Shown piece after piece: positions 1-5,013 of a stretch of DNA of 5,898 nucleotides. The stretch spans positions 1-5,898 of the forward strand of contig JASLDQ010000372.1 in NCBI GenBank assembly GCA_030151505.1, in the 5' to 3' direction. Each line of letters starts with the position of its first letter. Within the stretch, counting starts at the first letter, position 1. This DNA comes from Chromobacteriaceae bacterium. Lineage in GTDB: Bacteria; Pseudomonadota; Gammaproteobacteria; Burkholderiales; Aquaspirillaceae. The translations under genes and the position numbers were made by a program. The notes under the pieces are model-generated. The model worked only from the letters and a program-made list of their open reading frames with translations, did no database searches and was not told the origin of the DNA.

Positions 1-2
1 TG

Positions 3-233
3 GCGGGGATGGGATTCGAATGCTTCGGCCAGGTCGACACCGGCATGTTCGTGTGGGCGCGCCGCCCCGGTAGCGTGCCGCTGGACCTAGCCCGCCGCGC
101 CAGCCGCGCCGGGGTGATGCTGGCGCCGGGCGAGCTGTTCCGCCCCGGCCGGACCGACAGCGAATGGCTGCGCTTCAACGCCGCCTTCTGCGCCGAAGCC
201 GACCGCCGGCTGGACGCCGCGCTGGTGGTATAA
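3..233 (+). CDS. MocR-type GntR/aminotransferase-fusion transcriptional regulator, C-terminal part (5' end outside window)
   Basis: The reading frame is open at the left edge and ends at TAA 231-233, giving 77 visible residues. They match the end of a fold-type I aminotransferase domain as found in MocR/PdxR regulators. The pattern is a GMFVWARRPG strand, a helix LDLARRASRAGVML, the turn APGELFRPG, and then WLRFNAAFC, whose Arg sits where aminotransferases bind the substrate carboxylate. In MocR proteins this domain follows an N-terminal winged helix-turn-helix and binds PLP; the HTH and the PLP lysine would lie upstream of the window. The APGELF...WLRFN combination is more typical of MocR regulators than of free aminotransferases, but a stand-alone PLP aminotransferase cannot be excluded from this fragment. 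It converges with the lysR gene across a long gap. What it regulates cannot be seen here. Confidence 0.85.
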   Translation, partial: AGMGFECFGQVDTGMFVWARRPGSVPLDLARRASRAGVMLAPGELFRPGRTDSEWLRFNAAFCAEADRRLDAALVV

Positions 234-236
234 AGC

Positions 237-256
237 CGCCCCGGCCCGCCGGGGCG
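237..256 (+). terminator. GC-rich stem-loop right after the MocR-type gene
   Basis: A perfect 8-bp stem (CGCCCCGG / CCGGGGCG) with a 4-nt loop (CCCG) starts three bases after the TAA stop at 231-233. Its position and strength suit a transcription terminator. No U-tract follows, so it is a non-canonical intrinsic terminator or an mRNA 3'-end stabiliser. Confidence 0.5.
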
Positions 257-955
257 ACACCGGTCCAGGCAAGGCCTCGATCCGACCGCTTGCTTCAGCG
301 TCGCGCCGGCCGCCGATTCGCCACCGGCGCGGACTGCCGACCTGCGCGATCCCGGCGGTCCCACCGCCCCGTTCGCCCACGCTCGTGACTTGCGCCGCGC
401 CGGCCTTCGGTTGATTTCGGCAGGCGGAAGGTCGCGCGACGTCCCCTGCCCTGCGCCGTGAGCGCGCTCACTCATCCCGCCGCCACCCCGCGACGCGCTT
501 GGTCACCGATCACGCCGCTGTCGCGGTGGGCCCTTTGCCCATCTCACCGCCATCACGCCTCGCCCCTCGAACGCACCCGGCAGGACCGGTGCGGCGGCGG
601 CAGGCTGAAGCGTCCGCCCCTGATTCCGCGACGGCCGTAGCCCATGCCGCATGCCGTGCACGGGTCGACCGACGACGGCAGGCAAGGCGGCACATGGCAG
701 GGGAATCGCAGGCGAGACCGGAAACGGCCCCGCGGCCGGCAGAACGGGCGGAGCGGCCAAGGCTGGAGGCCTTGCCGTCATTGCCGCCGTGGTTCCCGGC
801 GGCATGGGCAAAGATGGAGATTGTGCGGCAGGTTGTCGCCGCAGCGGTTGGGCTATCTGCCGGTCGAGAACCGCGGCATGGCGGCGTATCCGGCGACGGC
901 TCACGCCCCTGGCGAACACGCGCAATACCGCACCGCCGAATACCCGCTTCCGCCC
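257..955. other. Long gene-free gap between convergent genes
   Basis: I see no credible gene here. The open frames on both strands translate to Arg/Ala/Pro/Gly-rich strings with no family motif, no hydrophobic core pattern and no ribosome-binding site. They look like chance frames in high-GC DNA. The genes on either side point towards the gap, so no promoter is expected. A small perfect hairpin lies at 354-368 (GGCGGT, loop CCC, ACCGCC) and a 10-bp palindrome CCGTGCACGG at 654-663. A decayed gene or a small RNA cannot be excluded from sequence alone. Confidence 0.5.
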
Positions 956-972
956 CGGGCATGTCTCGCCCG
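956..972. other. Small stem-loop, first of a tandem pair
   Basis: A perfect 5-bp stem CGGGC / GCCCG with a 7-nt loop (961-967). It ends one base before the stronger hairpin at 974-990, so together they make two adjacent stem-loops at the 3' end of the lysR gene. A role in ending or protecting the transcript is inferred from position only. Confidence 0.3.
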
Positions 973-973
973 T

Positions 974-990
974 GCCACGGAATCCGTGGC
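974..990 (-). terminator. Stem-loop downstream of the lysR gene
   Basis: A perfect 7-bp stem GCCACGG / CCGTGGC with a 3-nt loop lies three bases beyond the lysR stop codon (TAG on the minus strand, 994-996). It probably marks the end of the lysR transcript. There is no run of U after it on the minus strand, so it is not a textbook intrinsic terminator. The stem would also form in the opposite transcript and could block read-through from the left. Confidence 0.5.
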
Positions 991-993
991 GGC

Positions 994-1932
994 CTAGTCC
1001 GCCGACGCGCGCTCCAGCTCGCCGACGGCGTCGCGGATCTGGCCGCTCAGGTAGTCCAGCAGCGGATTGGCCTGTTCGCGCCGGTGGCGCACCAAGCGGA
1101 TGTTCATCGGCCCGGTCAGCGTCACCGGCGCGATGCACAGCTCCTCGTAGCGCTGGAACAGCCGCGTGACGATGCCGGGCAGCACCGCCACCAGCGCCGA
1201 CTGCGCCACCACGAAGGGGATCGCCAGCGGGCTGGCGCTGCGGGCGACGATGCGGCGCGACAGGCCGGCCTGCTTGAGCGCCAGATCGAACAGGCCCAGC
1301 GCATCGCCGCTGTAGGTGGTGTGGATGTGGGGGTGGCCGAGGATGTCGTCCAGCGTCGGCTGCGGCCCCATCGGCACCAGCGCCGGGTTGAACACGCAGT
1401 AGTAGGGGGTGTCGAACAGCGGTTCGGCCAGATGCACGTCGCGCAGTTGCGGAAAGTAGCCGATGGCGAGGCTGATCTTGCCGGCGTCGAGCTGCTCCAG
1501 TTGCGCCGGGGCCAGCATCGCCTGCACCGACAGCGTGATGCCGGGCGAGCTCTGGCGCAGGCGGGAGATCAGCCCCGGCAACAAGATGGCTTCCAGCGGG
1601 TCGGACATCGAGATGCGCACGTGCTGGTGGGTGCGGGCCGGATCGAAGGGGCCGGGCGGCTCGGCCAGCGCGACGGCCTGCGCCAAGAGCGGACGGATCT
1701 GCGCCCCGAGCGCCAGCGCCCGCGGGGTCGGTTCCATCCGGCTGCCGTGCCGGTACAGCAGCTCGTCGCCGAACAGCTCGCGCAGGCGCGCGAGCGCGTG
1801 ACTCATCGCCGGCTGGCCGATGCACAGGCGGGCGGCCGCGCGGCTGACGTTGCGCTCCAGCAGCAGCGCATCGAAGGCCACCAGCAGGTTCAGGTCCAGC
1901 CGGCGGAAGGCAAGGTGATCGATATCATCCAT
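994..1932 (-). CDS. LysR-family transcriptional regulator, divergent to the exporter gene
   Basis: This 312-residue protein has the usual length and layout of LysR-type regulators. Residues 12-71 form the winged helix-turn-helix: LDLNLLVAFDALLLERNVSRAAARL, then GQPAMSHALARLRELFGDELL and the wing ending in PTPRA. The PAMSHALARLR recognition helix is diagnostic. Residues from about 100 to 300 form the two-lobed periplasmic-binding-protein-like effector domain, beginning HVRISMSDPLEAILLPGL. The HTH resembles the NodD/NahR-like branch, which often senses aromatic or phenolic compounds, but the ligand cannot be read from sequence. The start at ATG 1930-1932 gives the normal short leader before the HTH; no clear Shine-Dalgarno precedes it. 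The gene is transcribed away from the exporter across about 85 bases, the classical arrangement for a LysR protein controlling its neighbour and itself. Confidence 0.93.
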   Translation of the reverse strand: MDDIDHLAFRRLDLNLLVAFDALLLERNVSRAAARLCIGQPAMSHALARLRELFGDELLYRHGSRMEPTPRALALGAQIRPLLAQAVALAEPPGPFDPARTHQHVRISMSDPLEAILLPGLISRLRQSSPGITLSVQAMLAPAQLEQLDAGKISLAIGYFPQLRDVHLAEPLFDTPYYCVFNPALVPMGPQPTLDDILGHPHIHTTYSGDALGLFDLALKQAGLSRRIVARSASPLAIPFVVAQSALVAVLPGIVTRLFQRYEELCIAPVTLTGPMNIRLVRHRREQANPLLDYLSGQIRDAVGELERASAD

Positions 1933-1953
1933 GTCGATACAGGCAATTGTTAC

Positions 1954-1970
1954 TATCGATTTTCATGATA
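1954..1970. promoter_or_regulatory. Candidate LysR-type operator (T-N11-A dyad)
   Basis: TATC-N9-GATA is a perfect 4-bp interrupted dyad, and its third and third-last bases form the T-N11-A core (T1956, A1968) typical of LysR-family binding sites. It sits 22 to 38 bases upstream of the lysR start and overlaps the -35 element proposed for the exporter gene, where LysR activation sites usually lie. The motif is short and could occur by chance in AT-rich DNA; its position is the main support. Confidence 0.5.
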
Positions 1971-1989
1971 AAACGGATCTGGCTATAGT
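1960..1989 (+). promoter_or_regulatory. Candidate sigma70-type promoter of the exporter gene
   Basis: A -10 hexamer TATAGT (1984-1989, five of six matches to TATAAT) is preceded at 18 bases by TTTTCA (1960-1965, four of six matches to TTGACA). Transcription would begin near 1996, leaving a leader of about 20 bases before ATG 2018. The weak -35 overlapped by a T-N11-A dyad is what one expects of an activator-dependent promoter. Confidence 0.5.
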
Positions 1990-2017
1990 GGTTTTTTAGC
2001 CTGTGCCGTCCGCCGTC

Positions 2018-3571
2018 ATGACCGTCCCCAGCGCCACTGCTGCCCCATCCCCCGTCCTGCCCGCCTCGCCCTTGTTCATGTTGTTCGTCGCGTCGATGAC
2101 CTGCATTGAGTTCCTGCAGAACACCATGGTCAACTTCGCCTCGTCCTACATCGTCGGCGGCATCGGCGCGGCGCCGGAGGAATTCAGCTTCGCCGCCTCG
2201 GCCTACGCGGCGGCGGCCATCCTCGCGCTGTTCAAGCACCGCTGGCTGGTGGAGCGGATCGGCTACCGCGATTTCGCCCTGCTCTCGCTGCTGGTCTACG
2301 TGGCCGGCACCCTGCTGTGCGCCACCTCGGGCAACGTGACGGAGTTCGTGCTCGGGCGGATGCTGCAGGGCGGCGGCGGCGCGGCCTTCTTCTGCGCCGG
2401 GCGCATCATCCTCAACTGGGTGCCGGCGCCGCAGCGGCTGAGGCCGACGCTGGCCTTCATCCTCAGCCTGCAGATTTCGCCGGTACTGGCCCCGCCGCTG
2501 GCGGCCTGGCTGATCGACCGCGGCGAATGGCGCACGCTGTTCTGGCTGATGCTGCCGATCCTGTTGCTGGTCGGCGTGCTGATCGTGCGCTTCATGCCGA
2601 CCGCCATCACCCCGCCGGCCGAGCGCAGCCAGTCGCACTGGGGCGGTCTGGTGTGGCTGGTGGCGGGCGTGCTCGGGCTGCAGTACACGATGCAGCGGGC
2701 GCAGTATGACTTCTTCAGCATCCCGCTGCACTGGCTCGGGCTGGCCGCCGTCGCCGGCTTTGCGCTGCTGTGGTTCTGCTGGCGCCTGACCCGGCTGGAC
2801 CGGCCGACGATCGACTACAAGGCCCTGTTCCGCGCCCGCTTCGTGGTGGGGATGATGCTGTACTTCTTCGGCTACTGCGTCACCTACGCCAACTTCTTCG
2901 TGATGCCCAAGCTGGCGCTGCAGGGACTGGAAATGCCGGTGCTGTCGACCGGCTGGCTGAGCAGCCTGTCGGCGCTGGGCAGCGTGCTGGCCTTCGGCGT
3001 GTTCTTCCAGCTCACCGTCCGCTTCAAGCTCAAGCCCAAGTCGCAGATGCTGACCGGACTCGCGGTTCTCGCCCTCTACGCCCAGCTGATGGCCTCGCTG
3101 GCGCCGAACGTGACCTGGGGACATTTCGCGCTGGTGATGGTGGTGGGCGGCACCTTCATGTCCATCTTCGTCGACCCGGTGGCCCGCAACAGCTTCCTCG
3201 ACATGACCGACGAAAAGAGCTTCTCGCACGCCTACCAGAGCAAAAACATCCTGCGCGAACTGGCCAATTCCTCCGCCATCGCGCTGGCCACGCTGTTCCT
3301 GCAGTCGCGCAACGCGGTGCACACCACCCGGCTGAGCGAGCAGGTCAGCAGCTACAACCCGGTCTACCAGCAACAGTTCGACCAGCTGAACCAGTGGTTC
3401 CAGAGCCAGGGCGCGGCGGCCGGCCAGGCCGGGGCGATGGCGCTGTCGGAGATCAGCCACCAGCTCGGCCGCCAGTCCATGTTGTTGTCTTGCCTCGATT
3501 ACTATCAGGCGCTGATGGCGGTGACCGTGCTGGTGGCGGTGGTGATCTACCGGCAGAAGGTGTTTCTCTGA
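2018..3571 (+). CDS. DHA2-like major facilitator superfamily (EmrB/QacA-type) exporter
   Basis: The 517-residue inner-membrane protein probably exports a drug or metabolite by proton antiport. About 14 hydrophobic helices can be read: near 18-38, 54-72, 86-104, 108-132, 143-165, 172-192, 208-224, 236-256, 273-293, 312-332, 344-362, 368-388, 410-428 and 490-511. That number and the length fit DHA2 rather than 12-helix transporters. Motif B is clear in TM4 (GRMLQGGGGAA, Arg114); motif C (SPVLAPPLAAW, 154-164) and the TM2-3 loop (LVERIGYRDF) are degenerate. A long hydrophilic loop (about 430-487) before the last helix is also typical of EmrB-like proteins. In TM1 the usual LDxTIVN reads LQNTMVN, with Glu31 three residues earlier. 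ATG 2018 was chosen because it suits the promoter; GTG 2003 in the same frame would add five residues. Neither start has a clear ribosome-binding site. No EmrA-like partner gene is present nearby. The substrate is unknown. Confidence 0.88.
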   Translation: MTVPSATAAPSPVLPASPLFMLFVASMTCIEFLQNTMVNFASSYIVGGIGAAPEEFSFAASAYAAAAILALFKHRWLVERIGYRDFALLSLLVYVAGTLLCATSGNVTEFVLGRMLQGGGGAAFFCAGRIILNWVPAPQRLRPTLAFILSLQISPVLAPPLAAWLIDRGEWRTLFWLMLPILLLVGVLIVRFMPTAITPPAERSQSHWGGLVWLVAGVLGLQYTMQRAQYDFFSIPLHWLGLAAVAGFALLWFCWRLTRLDRPTIDYKALFRARFVVGMMLYFFGYCVTYANFFVMPKLALQGLEMPVLSTGWLSSLSALGSVLAFGVFFQLTVRFKLKPKSQMLTGLAVLALYAQLMASLAPNVTWGHFALVMVVGGTFMSIFVDPVARNSFLDMTDEKSFSHAYQSKNILRELANSSAIALATLFLQSRNAVHTTRLSEQVSSYNPVYQQQFDQLNQWFQSQGAAAGQAGAMALSEISHQLGRQSMLLSCLDYYQALMAVTVLVAVVIYRQKVFL

Positions 3572-3937
3572 GCCGGCCGGCGCTTTTGCCGCGCGATGGC
3601 ATGGGATGAACGGAACGCGCGCCCTCGTGCCTGCGGGCAGCCCCATACGGCTTTCGGCAGCATTCCGCGCCCCTGCTCACGGCCTCGCCGGCAGGCACGG
3701 CCAAGCAGAGGGACGGCCAGCGCCATGGCTCATTCCTCTCGATTTCGCCCCTTGTCCAACCGATTCCGATGCGGCTTTGGCCGTAGCCGCCCGCCTCCCC
3801 AGTCGCAGTGAATCACCGGCAGCGCCAGACCGCGCCCCGCTAGCCCGGTGGATCGGAAATAGGGGAGGCCCCCGTCATCTCGACGGCGACGGCAGTGGCC
3901 CGCACCTCGTACCGTTACCGGTGCCGGTCCCCAATGG

Positions 3938-3966
3938 CGGCCGGCAGTTGCCGATCGCGCCGGCCG
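3938..3966. repeat. 8-bp inverted repeat in the convergent gap
   Basis: CGGCCGGC (3938-3945) and its exact complement GCCGGCCG (3959-3966) flank a 13-nt spacer. GGCCGGC motifs are easily formed in GC-rich DNA, but a perfect 8-bp pair is stable. It could fold in RNA or act as a DNA dyad; no function can be assigned. Confidence 0.4.
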
Positions 3967-4047
3967 GTGAGGCGAAGCTTCAGCAAGGCGTCGCGCGGCG
4001 GCGGGCATGAAGGATGGACACGACGCCTCCGCACCGGACAGGATGCG

Positions 4048-4066
4048 GGCGGCCGAGCGGCACGCC
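4048..4066 (-). terminator. Candidate stem-loop after the phosphodiesterase gene
   Basis: Five bases beyond the phosphodiesterase stop (minus-strand TGA, 4072-4074), 4048-4051 pairs with 4063-4066 and 4052-4054 pairs with 4059-4061. This gives a 7-bp stem with one bulged base (4062) and a 4-nt loop. Its position suggests a role in transcript termination. There is no U-tract, and hairpins of this size are not rare in such GC-rich DNA. Confidence 0.3.
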
Positions 4067-4071
4067 GGCGT

Positions 4072-4812
4072 TCAGGGCCGGACCCGGTCGATCGCGTCGG
4101 TGCAGACCGAATCCACCCCCCATCCCAGCAGGCGGTCGGTATCGGTCTCATCGTTCAGCGTCCACGCCATCACCGCCAGGCCCTCGGCGTGGATGTCCGC
4201 CACCAGCGCCGGCGTCAGGAGGGCGTGGTCCAGATCGAGCGCGATCACGCCCAAGGCCCGCGCCTGCGCGCGCCAGTCGGCCGGCAGGGCCCCTTCGATC
4301 AGCCAGCCGTAGGGCAGGTCCGGCACCTCGGCGCGGGCGGCCTGCAGCGCGACGGCGGAAAACGACGACAGCAGCGGCTTGTGGGTCGATTTGCCCCACA
4401 GCCGCGCGCATTCCAGCGCCACCAGCCGCCCGGTTTCCGCTTCGCGCCCCGGGCAGGGCTTGATCTCGACGTTGGCCGCGAGTCCGTGGTCGAGGCAGGC
4501 GAGCGCAGCGTCCTTCAGGGTCGGCAGCGGCTCCTCCTCGAAGCGCGGGTCGAACCAGCGGCCGGCGTCCAGCACCGCCAGCTCGGCCCAGTCCCGCTCG
4601 CGCGCCGGCCCTTCGCCGTCGGTGGTGCGGTCGAGCGTGTCGTCGTGCAGCAGGAAGGCCACGCCGTCGCGCGACAGCTTGACGTCGAATTCGACCATCT
4701 GCTGGCCGAAAAAGGCAGCCGACACGATGCCGGCGACGGTGTTTTCGGGAGCGAGCAGGCCGCCGCCGCGATGGGCGACGACATGGGGATAGGGCCAGCG
4801 GACGGTTGTCAT
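4072..4812 (-). CDS. ugpQ: Cytoplasmic glycerophosphodiester phosphodiesterase (UgpQ type)
   Basis: This 246-residue enzyme hydrolyses glycerophosphodiesters (deacylated phospholipids) to glycerol-3-phosphate and the free alcohol. The GDPD signature is complete: HRGGG at 14-18, APENT at 21-25, the metal-binding EFD (Glu41, Asp43), SRDGVAFLLHDDTLDRTTDG at 47-66 with catalytic His56, PLPTLKDAL near 95-104, and EIKP at 116-119. The C-terminal AWTLND (216-221) and GVDSVCTD (232-239) complete the TIM barrel. The closing motif is TDAID rather than the more usual TD followed by Pro. Length matches E. coli UgpQ (247 residues), and there is no signal peptide, so the enzyme is cytoplasmic rather than GlpQ-like periplasmic. 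The start is supported by GGAG seven bases upstream. No ugp or glp transport gene is visible beside it. The symbol rests on family resemblance, not on context. Confidence 0.93.
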   Translation of the reverse strand: MTTVRWPYPHVVAHRGGGLLAPENTVAGIVSAAFFGQQMVEFDVKLSRDGVAFLLHDDTLDRTTDGEGPARERDWAELAVLDAGRWFDPRFEEEPLPTLKDAALACLDHGLAANVEIKPCPGREAETGRLVALECARLWGKSTHKPLLSSFSAVALQAARAEVPDLPYGWLIEGALPADWRAQARALGVIALDLDHALLTPALVADIHAEGLAVMAWTLNDETDTDRLLGWGVDSVCTDAIDRVRP

Positions 4813-4819
4813 CGACGTT

Positions 4820-4823
4820 CTCC
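4820..4823 (-). promoter_or_regulatory. Ribosome-binding site of the phosphodiesterase gene
   Basis: On the minus strand GGAG lies seven bases before the ATG at 4810-4812, an ideal Shine-Dalgarno spacing. It supports this start codon. Confidence 0.65.
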
Positions 4824-4846
4824 GGAAGGATAAGCGTGGTTGTCAC

Positions 4847-4861
4847 ATTGCTGCCGGCAAT
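4847..4861. repeat. Small inverted repeat upstream of the phosphodiesterase gene
   Basis: ATTGC-N5-GCAAT is a perfect 5-bp interrupted dyad 35 to 49 bases upstream of the phosphodiesterase start, in a locally AT-richer patch. It could be an operator near that gene's promoter. I could not place a convincing -35/-10 pair around it, so this is only a candidate. Confidence 0.3.
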
Positions 4862-4947
4862 CTCGTCCGGTCGCGCCACCGGCAGGGCCGCGGGGACATC
4901 GGACCGGGGGCACAGAATGCCGGCGGCGTCAGAACGAAGCGTGGCGA

Positions 4948-4968
4948 GGAACGTGACGGGCACGTTCC
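4948..4968 (-). terminator. 8-bp perfect stem-loop between the dehydrogenase and phosphodiesterase genes
   Basis: GGAACGTG (4948-4955) and CACGTTCC (4961-4968) form a perfect 8-bp stem around a 5-nt loop. It lies 45 to 65 bases downstream of the FAD dehydrogenase stop and 135 bases or more upstream of the phosphodiesterase start. A terminator or a read-through attenuator for the dehydrogenase transcript is the simplest reading, although no U-tract follows. The dyad is also symmetrical enough to be a protein-binding site. Confidence 0.4.
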
Positions 4969-5013
4969 CATCGCCCTTGCGTGCCGCACATGGTCGGCGG
5001 CGCGCGGCCGTCT

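Larger units (their letters stand above)
1933..2017. promoter_or_regulatory. AT-rich divergent control region between the lysR and exporter genes
   Basis: This is the AT-rich island of the window: 26 of the 70 bases at 1933-2002 are G or C, while the flanking genes are strongly GC-rich. Besides the dyad at 1954-1970 and the promoter at 1960-1989, the element CGATA/TATCG recurs. It is found at 1920-1924 (just inside lysR) and 1935-1939, and inverted at 1954-1958. A second dyad, GGCTA-N11-TAGCC, covers 1981-2001 and includes a T6 run at 1992-1997. I could not find a convincing sigma70 promoter for lysR on the minus strand. Confidence 0.65.
3572..4071. other. Gene-free gap between the convergent exporter and phosphodiesterase genes
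   Basis: I see no credible gene in these 500 bases. Candidate frames on both strands give Arg/Pro/Ala-rich translations without motifs or ribosome-binding sites. Just after the exporter stop there is GCCGGCCGGC (3572-3581) and a weak CGGC / GCCG hairpin (3578-3591) whose loop contains TTTT, a poor terminator candidate. GGGG-AGG-CCCC lies at 3862-3872, an accg-rich imperfect repeat near 3909-3927, and the palindrome GAAGCTTC at 3974-3981. Larger inverted repeats in the gap are listed separately. Confidence 0.5.

Noticed and set aside
510..962. 150-codon minus-strand frame, the best candidate gene within the first gap
   Set aside because: There is no ribosome-binding site, no motif, and an unstructured Arg/Ala/Gly/Cys-rich composition. 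I cannot support it as a gene.
234..993. Possible tRNA, CRISPR array or insertion-sequence remnant in the first gap
   Set aside because: I found no cloverleaf, no regularly spaced repeats, no terminal inverted repeat pair with a target duplication, and no transposase-like peptide.
503..1825. 440-codon minus-strand frame overlapping lysR in another phase
   Set aside because: It is an out-of-phase shadow of lysR with an Ala/Arg/Pro/Gly-rich translation and no motif; the LysR frame has full family similarity.
499..1968. 489-codon open frame on the plus strand covering the gap and the antisense of lysR
   Set aside because: It lies opposite the clearly real LysR gene; its Arg/Gln/His-rich translation has no family pattern. 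Long antisense frames are common opposite GC-rich genes.
1925..3646. 573-codon minus-strand frame opposite the exporter
   Set aside because: The translation is rich in His, Gln, Arg and Glu, as expected from the antisense of a membrane protein gene, and has no recognisable domain.
3606..4010. 134-codon plus-strand frame in the second gap
   Set aside because: Pro/Ala/Arg-rich with no domain-like pattern and no clear ribosome-binding site; treated as a chance frame.
3895..4833. 312-codon plus-strand frame opposite the phosphodiesterase gene
   Set aside because: It is antisense to an enzyme gene with all catalytic motifs; its own translation is low-complexity.
4148..4963. 271-codon minus-strand frame overlapping the phosphodiesterase gene in another phase
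   Set aside because: It is a frame-shifted copy of the same DNA with an Arg/Ala/Gly-rich product; the GDPD motifs are in the other frame, which also has the good ribosome-binding site.
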